A DNA stretch of 64,000 nucleotides from Chitinibacter sp. FCG-7 (GCF_040047665.1 NZ_CP157355.1:2046001-2110000); one strand, 5' to 3'. Positions 44,194 to 57,952 are shown, numbered from the stretch's first letter. The notes: a model not told the origin generated them from the letters alone. Numbers and translations are program-made.

Positions 44194-44631
44194 ATGTTTA
44201 GTGGTGTGTCTTCCTTGAATCTGGATAGCAAAGGGCGATTGGCGATACCTGCCAAGCATCGCGATACTTTGCTCGCCCAAGCTCAAGGCAAACTCATCAT
44301 CACGGCTGATCCTGCGGGTTGCTTGCTGGTTTATCCGGAGCCAGCCTGGTTGCCGATTCGGGATCAACTGAATCAGTTGACTGGCGCGAAGGCGAATATC
44401 CGTCGTTTTATCGTCGGTCAGGCTGAAGAAGTCGAAATGGATGCGTCGGGTCGTGTTTTGGTACCGCCACGTCTGCGGCAGGTGGCCAAGTTGGATAAAG
44501 AAGTTGCTCTGGTCGGGATGGGCAATAAGTTCGAGCTGTGGGATGACGCGAGTTGGATCGCGACCACCGAGGCCATCATGGAGATGGATCCGCAAGAACT
44601 TGAGAATAATATGGAAGGAATTTTGTTGTGA
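44194..44631 (+). CDS. mraZ: Transcriptional regulator MraZ
   Basis: A 145-residue AbrB-fold regulator with two swapped-hairpin halves: [22 protein letters not shown] and the repeat [21 protein letters not shown]. It binds the TGGGR repeats upstream and represses the dcw operon. The ATG at 44194 gives the standard MF(S/R)G start and has AAGGTGG upstream; a longer open frame to 44080 would run through the operator and is not used. It heads the dcw cluster and overlaps rsmH by 4 bases. Confidence 0.95.
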   Translation: MFSGVSSLNLDSKGRLAIPAKHRDTLLAQAQGKLIITADPAGCLLVYPEPAWLPIRDQLNQLTGAKANIRRFIVGQAEEVEMDASGRVLVPPRLRQVAKLDKEVALVGMGNKFELWDDASWIATTEAIMEMDPQELENNMEGILL

Positions 44632-45572
44632 GCGATACACAAAGCTTCGTGCATCGCACGGTATTGCTCGATGAGGCTGTGGATGCGCTCGCTATCCGGC
44701 CTGATGGTATTTATGTTGATTGCACTTTCGGTCGCGGCGGTCACTCGCGGCTGATTCTCTCCAAGCTCGGCCCGAATGGCCGTCTGATTTCATTTGATAA
44801 AGACCTGCACGCCATTGCCGAGGCGGCGACGATCACCGATCCGCGCTTCACGATTGTGCACGAAGGCTTTGTTACGCTGGCCGATTCGCTGGCCAAGCTC
44901 GGTATTACACAAATTGATGGTCTGCTGATGGATCTGGGGGTTTCCTCGCCACAGCTGGACGATGGTTCCCGGGGGTTTAGCTTCCGGTTTGATGCTCCGC
45001 TTGATATGCGCATGGATACCACGCGGGGTATGACTGCGGCTGAATGGATTAATTCGGCTGATGAAAAAGACATTGCAGAGGTGGTAAAAGATTATGGCGA
45101 AGAACGGTTTGCTCGGCAGGTTGCAGCAGCGATTGTTACGCGTAGGGCAGTCCAACCTTTTGCTACAACAGGCGAACTTGCCGCGGTCGTGGCAACGGCA
45201 GTCCGGACCCGTGAGCCGGGCCAGGATCCGGCGACGCGTACCTTCCAGGCTGTACGGATTTACATCAATCGTGAGCTTGAGGAGTTATCGCTAACACTGC
45301 CGCAAGCATTATCGCTCTTGAAAGAAGGCGGACGCTTGTCGGTGATTGCGTTTCATTCGCTCGAAGATCGCATTGTGAAACGCTTTATGCAGGATAAAGC
45401 CACCGGCGATCGCCTGCCATCACGCTTGCCGGTCATGGCCAGCGAAATCGCGCCGCCGCCGCTGAAAATCGTCTGCAAGCCGATTCGAGCTAGCGAAGCC
45501 GAGCTCAAAGCCAACCCGCGCGCGCGCAGCGCCATTCTGCGCGTGGCTGAGCGCACCGAGGGGTCCTTGTGA
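44628..45572 (+). CDS. rsmH: 16S rRNA cytosine-1402 N4-methyltransferase RsmH
   Basis: A 314-residue SAM-dependent enzyme (formerly MraW). Motifs: [31 protein letters not shown] (SAM site), [29 protein letters not shown], and [17 protein letters not shown]. Start is a GTG overlapping the mraZ stop (GTGA). Normal length and standard position. Confidence 0.96.
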   Translation: MSDTQSFVHRTVLLDEAVDALAIRPDGIYVDCTFGRGGHSRLILSKLGPNGRLISFDKDLHAIAEAATITDPRFTIVHEGFVTLADSLAKLGITQIDGLLMDLGVSSPQLDDGSRGFSFRFDAPLDMRMDTTRGMTAAEWINSADEKDIAEVVKDYGEERFARQVAAAIVTRRAVQPFATTGELAAVVATAVRTREPGQDPATRTFQAVRIYINRELEELSLTLPQALSLLKEGGRLSVIAFHSLEDRIVKRFMQDKATGDRLPSRLPVMASEIAPPPLKIVCKPIRASEAELKANPRARSAILRVAERTEGSL

Positions 45573-45871
45573 CTCGTCTGAATCTATTTCTGCTCTCCAT
45601 TCTGGTGGTGTGTGCCATGGGCGTGGTGACTAGCCAGCATAAGGCGCGCAAGCTGTTTATCGAGCTGCAAAAAGAAGATGCACTAACGCGCAAGCTTGAC
45701 GTCGAGTGGGGGCAATTACAGCTGGAGCAAAGCACCTGGGCGATGCATTCGCGCGTCGAAGCCGAGGCTAGGCAGAAAATGGGCATGCAGGTTGCGCCCG
45801 CTAACCGCACCCAGGTGATTCTGGAGCATGGTCAGCAAGTGCCCAAACCCGTGGTGTCGGATCTGCAATGA
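45569..45871 (+). CDS. ftsL: Cell division protein FtsL
   Basis: A 100-residue bitopic membrane protein: one N-terminal membrane segment ([19 protein letters not shown]) and a periplasmic coiled coil with heptad leucines ([26 protein letters not shown]). It forms the FtsQLB divisome subcomplex. GTG start overlapping rsmH; ends overlapping ftsI by 4 bases. Weakly conserved family, but position and topology are decisive. Confidence 0.92.
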   Translation: MTRLNLFLLSILVVCAMGVVTSQHKARKLFIELQKEDALTRKLDVEWGQLQLEQSTWAMHSRVEAEARQKMGMQVAPANRTQVILEHGQQVPKPVVSDLQ

Positions 45872-47717
45872 TTCGGCATGCGCGCGCAATCGCCGGACGG
45901 CGATCTGACAGATATGCGGTGAAACCCCGGCTGGAGCGCTGGCGCGTCTGGTTTGTGCTCAGCTGCTTGCTCGGTCTGTTTATTGTCCTGCTCGGGCGCA
46001 GTCTGTACCTGCAGGCCTGGAACGAAGATTTTCTGCAAAATCAGGGTGATGCCCGCTATCGCCGCACGCTCAAGCTTGAGCCTAATCGCGGGGTGATTAC
46101 CGACCGCAATGGCGAGCCGCTGGCCATTTCTACGCCTGTGCAATCCATCTGGCTCAGTCCGCGCAGTATGCAGGTGCTGCCGATTGGTCAGAGTAGACCC
46201 AAAGACTGGAAGCAGGCCACCGAAGATGAGCTGGTGCCCATCTCGGTGGATGAAGTGAAAAAGCTGGCTGCCATGCTGGCCATTTCGTCCGATGAATTAT
46301 TAAAGAAACTCAATACCACCCGGAAAAACAAACAGGGCGAAGAGGTTAAATCCGATTTTCTCTGGGTCAAGCGCCACATCTCACCCGCTGATGCCAAGCG
46401 GGTTTTGGCTTTGAATGTGCCCGGCGTCTACTCGCAAACCGAATATCGCCGCTATTACCCCGCGGCCGAGGTGATGGCGCATGTGGTGGGCTTTACCAAT
46501 CTGGATGGCAAGGGGCAGGAAGGTTTCGAGCTGACCAAGAACGCCATGCTGGCCGGCAAGCCCGGCTCGCGCACGGTGATTCGTGATCGCCGTGGCTATA
46601 TCGTCGAAGACGTCTCAACCATCGTGCCGCCGCAGGAAGGCCAGACGCTGCAGCTCTCGATTGATCGCCGGATTCAATACTTGGCGTATCGCGAACTGAA
46701 GGCCGCCGTAGACAATAGTCAGGCGGCGGGCGGTGCCATTGTGGTGCTCGACGCTCGGACTGGCGAAGTGCTCGCGATGGCCAATGCGCCGTCGTACAAC
46801 CCCAATAGCCGCGCCAAAATCGACCCTGCACACAAACGCAATCGCGCGCTCACTGATCTGTACGAGCCGGGCTCGACGATGAAAGCCATTACCGTAGCGA
46901 TGGCGCTGAACGCCGGTAAGGTGAAACCAACGACGGTGATTCAAACCGGTAATGGCACGATGACCATTGGCCCGGCGACGATTCGTGATGATCATCCGGT
47001 GGGCGCTGCGACGGTTGAGCACATTATGCAAAAGTCATCCAACGTCGGCGCGGTCAAAATGGCGCTGATGATGGAGCGCGAAGAGATGTCGAATTTCTTC
47101 CACGACATCGGTTTTGGCGAGAAATTGAATACCGGATTCCCTGGCGAATCGCCTGGCCGCGTGCGGCCGTGGAAAAACTGGCGTCCGATCGAGCAGGCCA
47201 CCATGTCGTATGGCTATGGCGTGTCGGTATCGGTGATGCAGATGGCGCGTGCCTATCAGATCTTTGCCGGGAATGGCGAAGTGCATCCGGTGACCTTTAC
47301 CAAGCTGGTGGCTCCTGCGCCGGGCAAGCAGGTGATTTCGGCCGAAACCGCGGCGCAAGTGCGAAAAATGCTCGAAATGGTGACTCTGCCCGGCGGTACC
47401 GCCACGCGTGCGCAGGTGGTGGGCTACCGTGTTGGCGGTAAAACCGGTACGGCTAAAAAACTGGTCAATGGTGTTTATTCGGATACCGCGCGGGTGGGCT
47501 CGTTTGTTGGCCTGGCGCCGATTTCGAATCCGCGGCTGATTGTGGCGGTGATGATCGACGAGCCTTCGTTTGCGCTGCGCTACGGTGGTCTGGTTGCCGC
47601 GCCGGTGTTTAGTAATGTGGTGGCGGGCAGCCTGCGTCTGCTGGGTGTACCGCCTGATGCTCCAACAACGAATATTTTACTGCCCGGCAATGGGGTGGAA
47701 GACGTGAAGGAAGACGC

Positions 47718-47721
<4 letters not shown>
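45868..47721 (+). CDS. ftsI: Septal peptidoglycan transpeptidase FtsI (PBP3)
   Basis: A 617-residue class B penicillin-binding protein. One membrane segment (about 30-50, FVLSCLLGLFIVLLGRSLYL), a pedestal domain, then the transpeptidase with catalytic S336TMK, S390SN and K525TGT. GVITDRNGEPLA near residue 75 is the usual post-membrane motif. It works with FtsW in septal wall synthesis. Overlaps ftsL and murE by 4 bases each. Confidence 0.96.
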
Positions 47722-49225
<1,504 letters not shown>

Positions 49226-49226
<1 letters not shown>

Positions 49227-50677
49227 TGATGTTGAGTTTGCGGGAGGCCGCGCAAGCGCTGAAAGCCAAATTGCTGGCCAGCGATTCCCAATTGACGTTT
49301 AGCCGCGTCACCACCGATAGCCGCGATATTCGCGCAGGTGATCTATTCGTCGCGCTCAAGGGTGAGCGTTTTGACGCGCATGATTTTGTCCCTGCCGCTT
49401 TCGCGCAAGGTGCGGTGGCAGCGATTGTGCAAAATGACAGTCAGCCCGCCGAGCAAGCGCCTGCGGCGGGCAATTGCATTGTGGTCAAAGATACGCTCGC
49501 CGCACTGGGCGAGCTGGCCAAATACTGGCGCGCCAAACATGCGCATATCCCGCTGGTTGGCGTGACTGGCAGCAATGGCAAAACCAGCGTGAAAGAAATG
49601 CTGGCCTCCATCTGTAATGTGGCTTCTGGTGGCGAGCAGACCGCTACGAATGAAAGCTGGGTCCACGCCACCAAAGGTAATTTGAATAATCACATCGGTC
49701 TGCCGCTGACGGTATTGGGTATCCAGCCCGAGCATCGTTATGTGATTGCCGAAATGGGTATGAATCACTTTGGCGAGATCGACTATCTGACGCACATTGC
49801 CCAGCCCGACGTGGCACTGGTGAACAATGCCGGTGCTGCGCACTTGGAGGCTTTGGGGTCGGTGGCGGGCGTGGCGCAGGCCAAAGGTGAAATTTTTGCC
49901 GGTCTGGTTGCCAACGGTACGGCGATTATCAACGCCGACGATGAATTCGCGCCGCTGTGGCATCAGCTGGCCGCGCCACACGCGATTACCACTTTTGGTT
50001 TTAACGGCGAGGTGAGCGCGACAGCGCTCGTCTTGTCTGCAACAGGTAGCCAGTTTGTGTTGAAAACCGCGCACGGTGAAGTAGCTGTGCAGCTGGCGGT
50101 GCCGGGCGAACACAATGTGCGCAATGCGCTGGCGGCAGCGGCGGCGGCCTTGGCCGTTGGCGTGAGTCTGGAACACGTTGCACAAGGCTTGCAACGCTGG
50201 GCCGGGGTGAAAGGCCGTTTGCAAGCCAAAACTGCGTTTAATGGCGCGGCAATACTGGACGACACTTACAACGCCAATCTGGATTCGATGAAAGCGGCAA
50301 TCGATGTCCTGGCGGCGATCGGTCAGCAGGGCAAACCCACCATTCTGGTGCTGGGCGATATTGGCGAAGTGGGCGATAGCGCTGAGCATTGCCACCGCGA
50401 AGTAGGTAGGTATGCGTCTGAACGTCAGATCAATCATGTTGTTGCGATGGGTACTGATATGCAGTATGCCGTTGAGGCGTTCAATCAGGCGGCCGGAACA
50501 CTGCGTGCGCAGCACTGCAGCGATCATGCTGCAGCGATTGCAGCAGTGCGTGCGCTGATGACGCCCGACAGCCAGATTCTGGTGAAAGGCTCGCGCTTTA
50601 TGCGCATGGAAACCGTGGTCGAAGGACTGATCGCGCAAGATTTGGATAACAAGCAAGGAGCACAGCCATGCTGCTGA
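49226..50677 (+). CDS. murF: UDP-MurNAc-pentapeptide synthetase MurF
   Basis: A 483-residue Mur ligase that adds D-Ala-D-Ala to the stem peptide. ATP site [35 protein letters not shown], and the C-terminal [16 protein letters not shown] block are typical. The ATG overlaps the murE TAA by one base; the end overlaps mraY by 10 bases. D-Ala-D-Ala is supplied by the ddlB product of the same cluster. Confidence 0.96.
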
Positions 50678-51753
50678 TGTTGATGCAATGGTTGGGCGAG
50701 TCGGTACGCGCCTTCAACGTCTTTAATTACCTGACTTTGCGCGCGGTACTGGCGACGATCACCGCCTTGGGGATTTCCTGGGTGCTGGGGCCGTACGTGA
50801 TTCGCAAGCTGGCCGAGTTGAAAGTCGGCCAGGCGGTTCGCGACGATGGCCCGCAAACGCATCTGGTGAAAGCCGGTACACCGACCATGGGCGGTACGCT
50901 GATTCTGCTCTCGATTGGTCTGACCACGCTGCTGTGGGGCGATCTGAAAAACAGTTATGTCTGGCTGGTGCTGATTGTGACGATGGCGACCGGCGTGATC
51001 GGGTTTATTGATGACTACAAAAAAGTTGCGCTGAAAAACCCCAAGGGTTTGTCAGCCAAAGCCAAGATGATCGGTCAATCGGCCATTGCCATTGGCTCGG
51101 GTATTTTTCTGGTCAATATCGGCCCGGACGCGGCCAATACCGGCTTTATTATCCCGTTTTACAAAGAAATTCTGTATCCGTTTGGCGCAATCGGGTTTTG
51201 CGTGCTGACCTATTTTGTGATCGTTGGCACCAGCAATGCGGTCAATCTCACTGATGGCCTCGATGGCCTGGCGATTATGCCGGTGGTGCTGGTGGCGGGC
51301 GCATTCTGCATTTTTGCCTATGTTGCCGGTAACGTGAAGTTTGCGACTTACCTCGGGGTGCCTCATGTGGCGGGCGCGGGTGAGCTGATTGTGTTCTGCG
51401 CAGCCATGGTCGGCGCGGGTTTGGGCTTTTTATGGTTTAACGCCTACCCGGCTGAAGTCTTCATGGGCGATGTGGGTGCGTTGGCGCTGGGGGCTGGCCT
51501 TGGCGTTGTCGCGGTGATTGTGCGGCAGGAAATCGTGCTGCTGATTATGGGCGGCGTGTTTGTCGTGGAAGCGCTGTCGGTGATGATCCAGGTCGCCAGT
51601 TTCAAGATGACCGGCAAGCGCGTGTTCAGAATGGCACCGCTGCACCATCACTACGAGCTAAAAGGCTGGAAGGAAACGCAGGTGGTGGTGCGGTTCTGGA
51701 TTATTACCATGCTATTGGTGCTGGTCGGTTTGGCCACGCTGAAACTGCGCTAG
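50668..51753 (+). CDS. mraY: Phospho-MurNAc-pentapeptide transferase MraY
   Basis: A 361-residue inner-membrane enzyme making lipid I from UDP-MurNAc-pentapeptide and undecaprenyl phosphate. About ten membrane segments. Conserved cytoplasmic motifs: [14 protein letters not shown] (catalytic Asp pair), [13 protein letters not shown], and [15 protein letters not shown] with the His-rich loop. The start lies inside the murF end. Downstream is the only gap in this stretch of overlapping genes: 85 bases before murD, containing an inverted repeat. Confidence 0.96.
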   Translation: MLLMLMQWLGESVRAFNVFNYLTLRAVLATITALGISWVLGPYVIRKLAELKVGQAVRDDGPQTHLVKAGTPTMGGTLILLSIGLTTLLWGDLKNSYVWLVLIVTMATGVIGFIDDYKKVALKNPKGLSAKAKMIGQSAIAIGSGIFLVNIGPDAANTGFIIPFYKEILYPFGAIGFCVLTYFVIVGTSNAVNLTDGLDGLAIMPVVLVAGAFCIFAYVAGNVKFATYLGVPHVAGAGELIVFCAAMVGAGLGFLWFNAYPAEVFMGDVGALALGAGLGVVAVIVRQEIVLLIMGGVFVVEALSVMIQVASFKMTGKRVFRMAPLHHHYELKGWKETQVVVRFWIITMLLVLVGLATLKLR

Positions 51754-51763
51754 GTGTTAGGTG

Positions 51764-51891
51764 TAAGGAGAGAGGTGTAAGGCGTTGTGCCTCGCCTTTA
51801 TCCTTGTTGTGTATTTAAGCGAAGTGTTCAAGTTAAAAATGGAATCGACGGTGGAACAATTGACCCCCCACTCCTCACTCCTCACTCCTTA
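51764..51891. repeat. Inverted repeat flanking the murD start
   Basis: TAAGGAGAGAGGTGTAAGG (51764-51782) and CCTCACTCCTCACTCCTTA (51873-51891) are inverted copies matching at 16 of 19 positions, 90 bases apart. Between them lie the murD start codon and first codons; the right arm itself is coding and gives an unusual [10 protein letters not shown] stretch. Confidence 0.6.
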
Positions 51892-53296
51892 CCAGGACAA
51901 ACATTGCATTGTCGTCGGTCTGGGTGACACCGGTTTAGCCACTGCCCGCTGGTTGGCGGGTAAAGGCGCGCGCGTCACGGTGGCCGATAGCCGCAAAACA
52001 CCGCCCAATCTGGATAATCTGCGAGCCGATCTGCCGCAGGTCGAGTTGCGCCTCGGCGCATTTAATGTCGATACCTTTGCCGACGCCGAGATGCTGGTCA
52101 CCAGCCCCGGCGTGCCTTTGGCGACGCCAGAAGTTGCTGCCGCGATTGCGCAAGGTATTCCGGTGGTGGGCGATGTCGAGTTGCTCGCCCAAGCCTTGGT
52201 GGGCGGACCGGATCAGTCGCGGGGCAAGGTCATTGCGATTACCGGCTCGAACGGTAAATCTACGGTCACCACCATGGTGGCGCAAATGTGCGAAGCCGCC
52301 GGGTTTAAAACCGTTACGGCAGGCAATATCGGCTTGCCGGTGCTCGCTGCGCTGGCAGACTGGGAAGCGCGTGGTGAATGGCCGGATTTTTGGGTGCTTG
52401 AGCTATCGAGCTTTCAGCTGGAAACGACGAGCTCACTGATGCCTGCGGCAGCCACGGTACTGAATGTGTCGGAAGATCATCTGGACCGCTACGCCGGGAT
52501 GAACGAATACGCGGCGACCAAAGCGGGCATTTTTGCGGGTCTGGGCGTGCAGGTGCTCAATCGCGAAGATGGCTATTGCCGGGGTATGGCACGTCCAGGC
52601 CGCGATGTAGTTTGGTTTGGAGCTGATACCCCCCGTAACGGTAGCGAGTATGGCTTGGTTGAAATCGACGGCGATTTCAGCTTGCGCTGCGGTGATTTCG
52701 AGCTGATCAAGGCCAGCGAGCTGCCTGTGGCCGGGTTGCATAATGCCGTGAATGCATTGGCTTCGATTGCCCTGTGCCGTGCAGCTGGCTTGCCTACAGC
52801 GCCATTGCTGGCGGCTTTGCGCGCGTTCAAAGGCTTGCCGCACCGCGTTGAGCTGGTTGCCGAAGTCAATGGCGTGGCGTATTACGACGATTCGAAAGGC
52901 ACCAATGTGGGCGCAACAGAAGCCGCACTGAAAGGCATGACACGCCCGGTGGTGCTGATCGCCGGCGGTGATGGCAAAGGGCAGGACTTTTCGCCGCTGC
53001 TTGAAGCGTGCGAGCGGATTTGCCGTGCAGTTTTGCTGATTGGCCGTGATGGTCCGGCTCTGGCTGATGTGCTGAACGAAGCGCATTCAAGCTTTCTGCC
53101 CGACGACGATGACAACTATCTGCCGGTAATGCAGCTACCAACGCTGGAAATGGCCGTGAGCGTCGCCAGCAATCTGGCCGAGCCGGGTGATGTGGTGCTG
53201 CTTTCGCCTGCGTGCGCCAGCCTGGATATGTTCCGCAATTACCATCATCGTGCTGAAGTGTTTATTGCTGCAGTGAAAGGCCTGGAGCAGCACTGA
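51839..53296 (+). CDS. murD: UDP-MurNAc-L-alanine:D-glutamate ligase MurD
   Basis: A 485-residue Mur ligase. The N-terminal Rossmann motif is [17 protein letters not shown], the ATP site [13 protein letters not shown], then [27 protein letters not shown], and the C-terminal [15 protein letters not shown]. Relative to usual MurD it has an extra N-terminal run of about 15 residues partly encoded by a CTCCTCA-type repeat. Start choice is uncertain: ATG at 51839 has no good ribosome site, and GTG at 51851 or 51785 are alternatives. Unlike other dcw genes here it does not overlap its upstream neighbour. Overlaps ftsW by 1 base. Confidence 0.93.
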   Translation: MESTVEQLTPHSSLLTPYQDKHCIVVGLGDTGLATARWLAGKGARVTVADSRKTPPNLDNLRADLPQVELRLGAFNVDTFADAEMLVTSPGVPLATPEVAAAIAQGIPVVGDVELLAQALVGGPDQSRGKVIAITGSNGKSTVTTMVAQMCEAAGFKTVTAGNIGLPVLAALADWEARGEWPDFWVLELSSFQLETTSSLMPAAATVLNVSEDHLDRYAGMNEYAATKAGIFAGLGVQVLNREDGYCRGMARPGRDVVWFGADTPRNGSEYGLVEIDGDFSLRCGDFELIKASELPVAGLHNAVNALASIALCRAAGLPTAPLLAALRAFKGLPHRVELVAEVNGVAYYDDSKGTNVGATEAALKGMTRPVVLIAGGDGKGQDFSPLLEACERICRAVLLIGRDGPALADVLNEAHSSFLPDDDDNYLPVMQLPTLEMAVSVASNLAEPGDVVLLSPACASLDMFRNYHHRAEVFIAAVKGLEQH

Positions 53297-54483
53297 TGCG
53301 CCAGATCTTCTATCAGGCCATGAGCCGCATGAAACCCACCATGAGCAGCTACGATCAGGCGCTGTTCTGGTGTGTGACGCTGCTGCTGTCAATTGGGCTG
53401 GTGATGGTGTATTCGGCGTCGATTGCGATGGCCGAGGTCGATAAAGACACCAGTTTTCGCTCGTATTACTTTTTGCAGCGTCACGCTGTATTTCTGCTGG
53501 TTGGCGTTCTGGCTGCTGTGGCCGCGTTCAATGTGTCGACCGAAAAATGGCGGCTCTGGGCGCCATCGCTGTTTATTATCGGCACGGTGTTGCTGGTGCT
53601 GGTGCTGATTCCCGGTATTGGCCGCGAGGTGAATGGTAGCCGCCGCTGGTTGAGCCTGTTTGTGATTAATCTGCAGCCTTCCGAGCTGATGAAGTTTTTT
53701 GTGGTCTTGTACGCGGCCGATTACACCGTGCGCAAAGCGCATAGCATGGATGCCAAGCTGGGCGAGAGCATTAGCAAAGTGCTGTTTCCAATGGCGTTGG
53801 TGATGGCGGTGGTCGGCGCATTATTGCTGCTGGAGCCCGATTTTGGTGCCTTCACTGTGATTACCGTGATTGCGATGGGCGCGCTGTTTCTGGGTGGGTT
53901 TAACTGGCGGGTTTTTCTGGGGCTGATCGCGATTCTGGGCGTGGCCTTTGTCGGTTTGATTGCCTCAAGTCCGTATCGTCTGGCGCGGGTGCTGGGCTTT
54001 CTGGATCCGTGGCAAGACCCGTATGGTAAAGGCTACCAGCTGAGTCACTCGCTGATTGCTTTTGGGCGTGGCGAATGGCACGGCGTTGGCCTGGGTGCCA
54101 GCGTGGAAAAATTATCCTACCTGCCTGAGGCGCATACCGACTTCTTGATGGCGATTATTGCCGAAGAGTTCGGCTTTGCTGGCATCGCTGTGGTGATCTG
54201 CCTGTTCATGTTTCTGGTTTTTCGCGCTTTTGCGATTGGCGTACAGGCGACCAAACTTGAGCGGCACTGGCACGCGCTGGTCGCGCAAGGTGTCGGGATC
54301 TGGATCGGCTTTCAGTCGTTTATCAATATGGGTGTGAACATGGGGCTAATGCCCACCAAGGGGCTGACTTTGCCGCTGCTGTCGTTCGGCGGCTCGGGCA
54401 TTGTGGCCAATCTGATTGCGATTGGTGTACTGATGCGGATTGATTATGAAAACCGCCAGCTGATTCGGGGGTATCGCGTATGA
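53296..54483 (+). CDS. ftsW: Septal peptidoglycan glycosyltransferase FtsW
   Basis: A 395-residue SEDS protein with ten membrane segments that polymerises lipid II at the septum with FtsI. Conserved SEDS features: [36 protein letters not shown], the long loop [44 protein letters not shown], and the final [15 protein letters not shown]. The ATG overlaps the murD TGA by one base. Confidence 0.96.
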   Translation: MRQIFYQAMSRMKPTMSSYDQALFWCVTLLLSIGLVMVYSASIAMAEVDKDTSFRSYYFLQRHAVFLLVGVLAAVAAFNVSTEKWRLWAPSLFIIGTVLLVLVLIPGIGREVNGSRRWLSLFVINLQPSELMKFFVVLYAADYTVRKAHSMDAKLGESISKVLFPMALVMAVVGALLLLEPDFGAFTVITVIAMGALFLGGFNWRVFLGLIAILGVAFVGLIASSPYRLARVLGFLDPWQDPYGKGYQLSHSLIAFGRGEWHGVGLGASVEKLSYLPEAHTDFLMAIIAEEFGFAGIAVVICLFMFLVFRAFAIGVQATKLERHWHALVAQGVGIWIGFQSFINMGVNMGLMPTKGLTLPLLSFGGSGIVANLIAIGVLMRIDYENRQLIRGYRV

Positions 54484-55553
54484 GTAAGCGAACCTTGCTG
54501 GTGATGGCGGGTGGCACGGGTGGCCATATTTTCCCTGCTTTGGCGGTGGCCAATGCGATGCGTGACAAAGGCTGGGAAGTGGTCTGGCTAGGAGCCAAAG
54601 ACGCGATGGAAACGCGCGTGGTGCCGCAGCACGGGATCGAGCTGGTGACGCTTGAAATTACCGGCGTGCGTGGCAAAGGCTGGCTGAAAAAGCTCTCGCA
54701 GCCGTGGGTGCAGGGGAAGGCTTTGCTGTCCGCCTTGAACCTGATTTTCCGCCGCCGCCCTGATGTGGCAATTGGCTTTGGCGGCTTTACCGGCTTTCCC
54801 GGTGGCCTAGCCATGCGCTTGTGCTGGTTGCCGCTGGTGATTCACGAGCAGAACTCGGTGGCCGGGTTGACCAATAAGGTGTTGTCCAAATTGGCCAATC
54901 GTGTGCTGTTTGCTTTTCCGAATGCATTTGCTGCATTGCCTGCCAAGCAGTGCGTTGGTAATCCGGTGCGTGACGAATTGAAAAATGTACCCGCGCCAGC
55001 CGAGCGTTTTGCTGGCCGCACGGGCGCACTGAAATTGCTTGTCGTCGGCGGCAGTCTGGGGGCGCAGGTATTTAACGAACAGGTGCCCAAGGCGCTGGCC
55101 ATGATGCCGCTTGACGCGCGGCCGCAGGTGATTCATCAGGCGGGTGAAAAACACATTGAAGCCCTGCGCGCCAATTATGCCGCAGCAGGTGTTGATGCCG
55201 AGTGCGTGGCGTTTATCAGCGATATGGCCAGCGCTTACGCCGAGGCCGATCTGGTCTTGTGCCGTGCGGGCGCTTTGACCGTTGCCGAGCTGGCCTGCAT
55301 TGGTGTTGCTGCCGTGCTGGTGCCGTTTCCGCATGCGGTTGACGATCATCAAACGGGCAATGCGCAATTTTTAAGCACTGAAAACGCGGGTATTTTGCTG
55401 CCGCAGAGTCAGCTGACAGCCGATTCGCTGGCGGCTTTGTTGCAGCAAACAAGCAGAGAACAATGTCTGGCGCTGGCAAGCAATGCCAAGCGTCTGGCCA
55501 AACCGGAGGCAACCGCGCAAGTTGTTGCCGTAATTGAAGAATTAGCTGGATAG
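54480..55553 (+). CDS. murG: Lipid II synthase MurG
   Basis: A 357-residue peripheral membrane glycosyltransferase (GT28) adding GlcNAc to lipid [18 protein letters not shown] at the N-terminus, [44 protein letters not shown], and the donor-binding [41 protein letters not shown]. Overlaps ftsW by 4 bases (ATGA). Followed by a 65-base gap to murC holding TATAAT at 55581, perhaps an internal promoter. Confidence 0.96.
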   Translation: MSKRTLLVMAGGTGGHIFPALAVANAMRDKGWEVVWLGAKDAMETRVVPQHGIELVTLEITGVRGKGWLKKLSQPWVQGKALLSALNLIFRRRPDVAIGFGGFTGFPGGLAMRLCWLPLVIHEQNSVAGLTNKVLSKLANRVLFAFPNAFAALPAKQCVGNPVRDELKNVPAPAERFAGRTGALKLLVVGGSLGAQVFNEQVPKALAMMPLDARPQVIHQAGEKHIEALRANYAAAGVDAECVAFISDMASAYAEADLVLCRAGALTVAELACIGVAAVLVPFPHAVDDHQTGNAQFLSTENAGILLPQSQLTADSLAALLQQTSREQCLALASNAKRLAKPEATAQVVAVIEELAG

Positions 55554-55618
55554 GAGTATAGGGTAAAGCCCTGCAGAGTATATAATGCGCGCTCTCTGGT
55601 CTTATACCCTTCGTGGAT

Positions 55619-57022
55619 ATGAAGCATAAAGTTAAACGCATTCATTTCGTCGGCATCGGCGGCGTAGGCATGAGCGGCATCGCTGAAGTCTTGCTGAACC
55701 TTGGTTTTGAGGTCAGCGGCTCCGATCTGGGCGCTAACGCCACCACACAGCGCCTTAGCGCTGCTGGTGCTGTGGTGCATCAGGGCCATGCGGCCGAGTT
55801 TGTCGCCAATGCCGACGTGGTGGTGATTTCCAGTGCGGTTAAGGATGACAACCCGGAAGTCATCGAAGCGCGTTCACGCCAGATCCCGGTCGTGCCCCGC
55901 GCCATGATGCTGGCCGAGTTGATGCGCCTAAAGCAAGGGATTGCAATTGCCGGTACGCACGGCAAAACCACGACCACCAGTTTGAGTGCCAGCGTGCTTG
56001 AAGCGGCTGGGCTGGACCCGACTTTCGTGATTGGCGGCAAGCTGCATGCCGCAGGCTCGAATGCGCGTCTGGGGCAGGGCGATTTTCTGGTGGCTGAAGC
56101 CGATGAAAGCGATGCGTCTTTCCTGCTGCTCTCGCCGGTGATTTCGGTCGTGACCAATATCGATGCCGATCACATGGACACCTACGGCCATGACTTCGAG
56201 AAATTGAAACTGGCCTTTATTGATTTTCTGCACCACCTGCCATTTTATGGCCGAGCGATTCTGTGCATTGACGATCCGCACGTGCGCTCGATCCTGCCCA
56301 AAGTGACTAGCCCGGTTACAACCTATGGCACGGCGGCTGATGCCATGCTGCGCGCCGAAAACATCGTGGCCGCTAATGGCCAGATGAAATTTGACGCAGT
56401 CTGGCAAAACGGCGAAACGCGCCGTCTGGCCGTCACGCTGAATATGCCCGGCATGCACAACGTATTGAATGCGCTGGCGGCGATTGCCATCGGGATCGAA
56501 GTCGGTGCCGATGAAGCGGCGATTGTCGCTGCGCTGGAAAAATTTGAAGGCGTGGGTCGCCGATTCCAGCGTTATGGCGAAGTGGCACTGCCCGATGTTG
56601 ATGGCCAAAGTCGTGGCTCGTTTACTTTGGTCGATGACTATGGTCATCACCCGGTTGAAATGGCGGCGACTTTGGCTGCCGCGCGTGGCGCTTTTCCTGG
56701 GCGTCGTTTGCTGTTGGCTTTCCAGCCGCATCGCTATACCCGTACTCGCGATTGTTTTGAAGACTTTGTCAAAGTGCTCAATACCGTCGATGGTTTGTTG
56801 CTGGCTGAAGTGTATGCCGCCGGTGAAACACCGATTGTTGCCGCCGATGGACGTGCGCTGGTGCGTGCTGTCCGTGTGGCTGGCAAGATCGAACCGATCT
56901 TTGTGGAAAACATTGCCGAGATGCCAGCGGCAATCTTTGCCGCAGCCAAGGATGGCGATGTGATTATTACGATGGGTGCTGGCTCGATTGGCCAGACCCC
57001 GAAGCAATTGGTGAGCGCATAA
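55619..57022 (+). CDS. murC: UDP-MurNAc:L-alanine ligase MurC
   Basis: A 467-residue Mur ligase making the first peptide bond of the stem. [18 protein letters not shown] at the start, [15 protein letters not shown] site [61 protein letters not shown] and [11 protein letters not shown]. The ATG at 55619 is taken; a GTG two codons earlier is possible. Ends 2 bases before ddlB. Confidence 0.95.
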   Translation: MKHKVKRIHFVGIGGVGMSGIAEVLLNLGFEVSGSDLGANATTQRLSAAGAVVHQGHAAEFVANADVVVISSAVKDDNPEVIEARSRQIPVVPRAMMLAELMRLKQGIAIAGTHGKTTTTSLSASVLEAAGLDPTFVIGGKLHAAGSNARLGQGDFLVAEADESDASFLLLSPVISVVTNIDADHMDTYGHDFEKLKLAFIDFLHHLPFYGRAILCIDDPHVRSILPKVTSPVTTYGTAADAMLRAENIVAANGQMKFDAVWQNGETRRLAVTLNMPGMHNVLNALAAIAIGIEVGADEAAIVAALEKFEGVGRRFQRYGEVALPDVDGQSRGSFTLVDDYGHHPVEMAATLAAARGAFPGRRLLLAFQPHRYTRTRDCFEDFVKVLNTVDGLLLAEVYAAGETPIVAADGRALVRAVRVAGKIEPIFVENIAEMPAAIFAAAKDGDVIITMGAGSIGQTPKQLVSA

Positions 57023-57024
57023 GC

Positions 57025-57930
57025 ATGAATAAATTTGGCAAAGTAGCAGTGATCATGGGCGGCTCGTCAGCCGAGCGCGAAGTGTCATTGATGAGTGGTG
57101 CCGGGGTATTGGCTGCGTTGCGCAGCCAGGGCGTCGATGCCCATGCCTTTGATCCGGCCGATAAAGCGCTGACCGCCCTGAAAGAAGAAGGGTTTGATCG
57201 TGCTTTTCTGATTTTGCACGGTCGTGGTGGTGAAGACGGCACGATTCAGGGCGCGCTGGAATTCATGGGCGTGCCTTATACCGGTTGCGGCGTTATGGCC
57301 TCAGCCATTGCGATGGATAAATGGCGCACCAAATTACTCTGGGAAGCGGCGGGACTGCCGGTGCCAGAGTATCGCATTGTCGATAATGCGGCCGAGTTAA
57401 AGCTGGCCGCAGAAGAGCTGGGTTTGCCGATGTTCGTCAAACCCGCCAGTGAAGGCTCCAGTGTGGGCGTGGTAAAGCTTAAATCGCTGGCCGACGTTGA
57501 TGCCGCTTGGGCTGAAGTGTCGCGCCATGATTCGGTGGTGTTAGCCGAGCGCAATATTGGTGGCGGTGAATACACCTGCGCAGTGCTGGGCGGCAAGGCG
57601 CTGCCTAGCGTACGGATTATTCCGCAGACCGAGTTTTACGATTACGAAGCCAAATACTTCCGTGACGACACTGAATACCGTTGCCCTGCCGGTTTGGGCG
57701 ATGAAAAAGAAGCGCTGGCACGCTCGCTGGCCGAAAAAGCTTTCCGCGTACTGGGCGCGGCAGGTTGGGCACGCATCGATTTTCTGACCGACGACGACGG
57801 CACGATTTATCTGCTGGAAGCTAATACGGCTCCCGGCATGACCAGCCATAGCCTGTTCCCGATGGCCGCACGAGAATCCGGTTTGTCGTACGAAGATCTG
57901 GTCGTCCAGATTTTGGCCACGACCTTGTAA
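57025..57930 (+). CDS. ddlB: D-alanine--D-alanine ligase DdlB
   Basis: A 301-residue ATP-grasp enzyme supplying D-Ala-D-Ala to MurF. N-terminal VIMGGSSAEREVSLMSG, HGRGGEDGTIQGALEFMGVPYTG, KPASEGSSVGV, and EANTAPGMTSHSLFPMAARESGLSY at the end are the family hallmarks. Tight spacing to murC (2 bases). Downstream a 168-base gap before ftsQ is mostly filled by an inverted-repeat element. Confidence 0.95.
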   Translation: MNKFGKVAVIMGGSSAEREVSLMSGAGVLAALRSQGVDAHAFDPADKALTALKEEGFDRAFLILHGRGGEDGTIQGALEFMGVPYTGCGVMASAIAMDKWRTKLLWEAAGLPVPEYRIVDNAAELKLAAEELGLPMFVKPASEGSSVGVVKLKSLADVDAAWAEVSRHDSVVLAERNIGGGEYTCAVLGGKALPSVRIIPQTEFYDYEAKYFRDDTEYRCPAGLGDEKEALARSLAEKAFRVLGAAGWARIDFLTDDDGTIYLLEANTAPGMTSHSLFPMAARESGLSYEDLVVQILATTL

Positions 57931-57952
57931 ACAAAAGGTATTTCTAGTGAAT

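Noticed and set aside
49343..50656. A 437-codon open frame on the minus strand over murF, and a 359-codon one over murC (55928-57007)
   Set aside because: Both are shadows of highly conserved Mur ligases and show no domain of their own.
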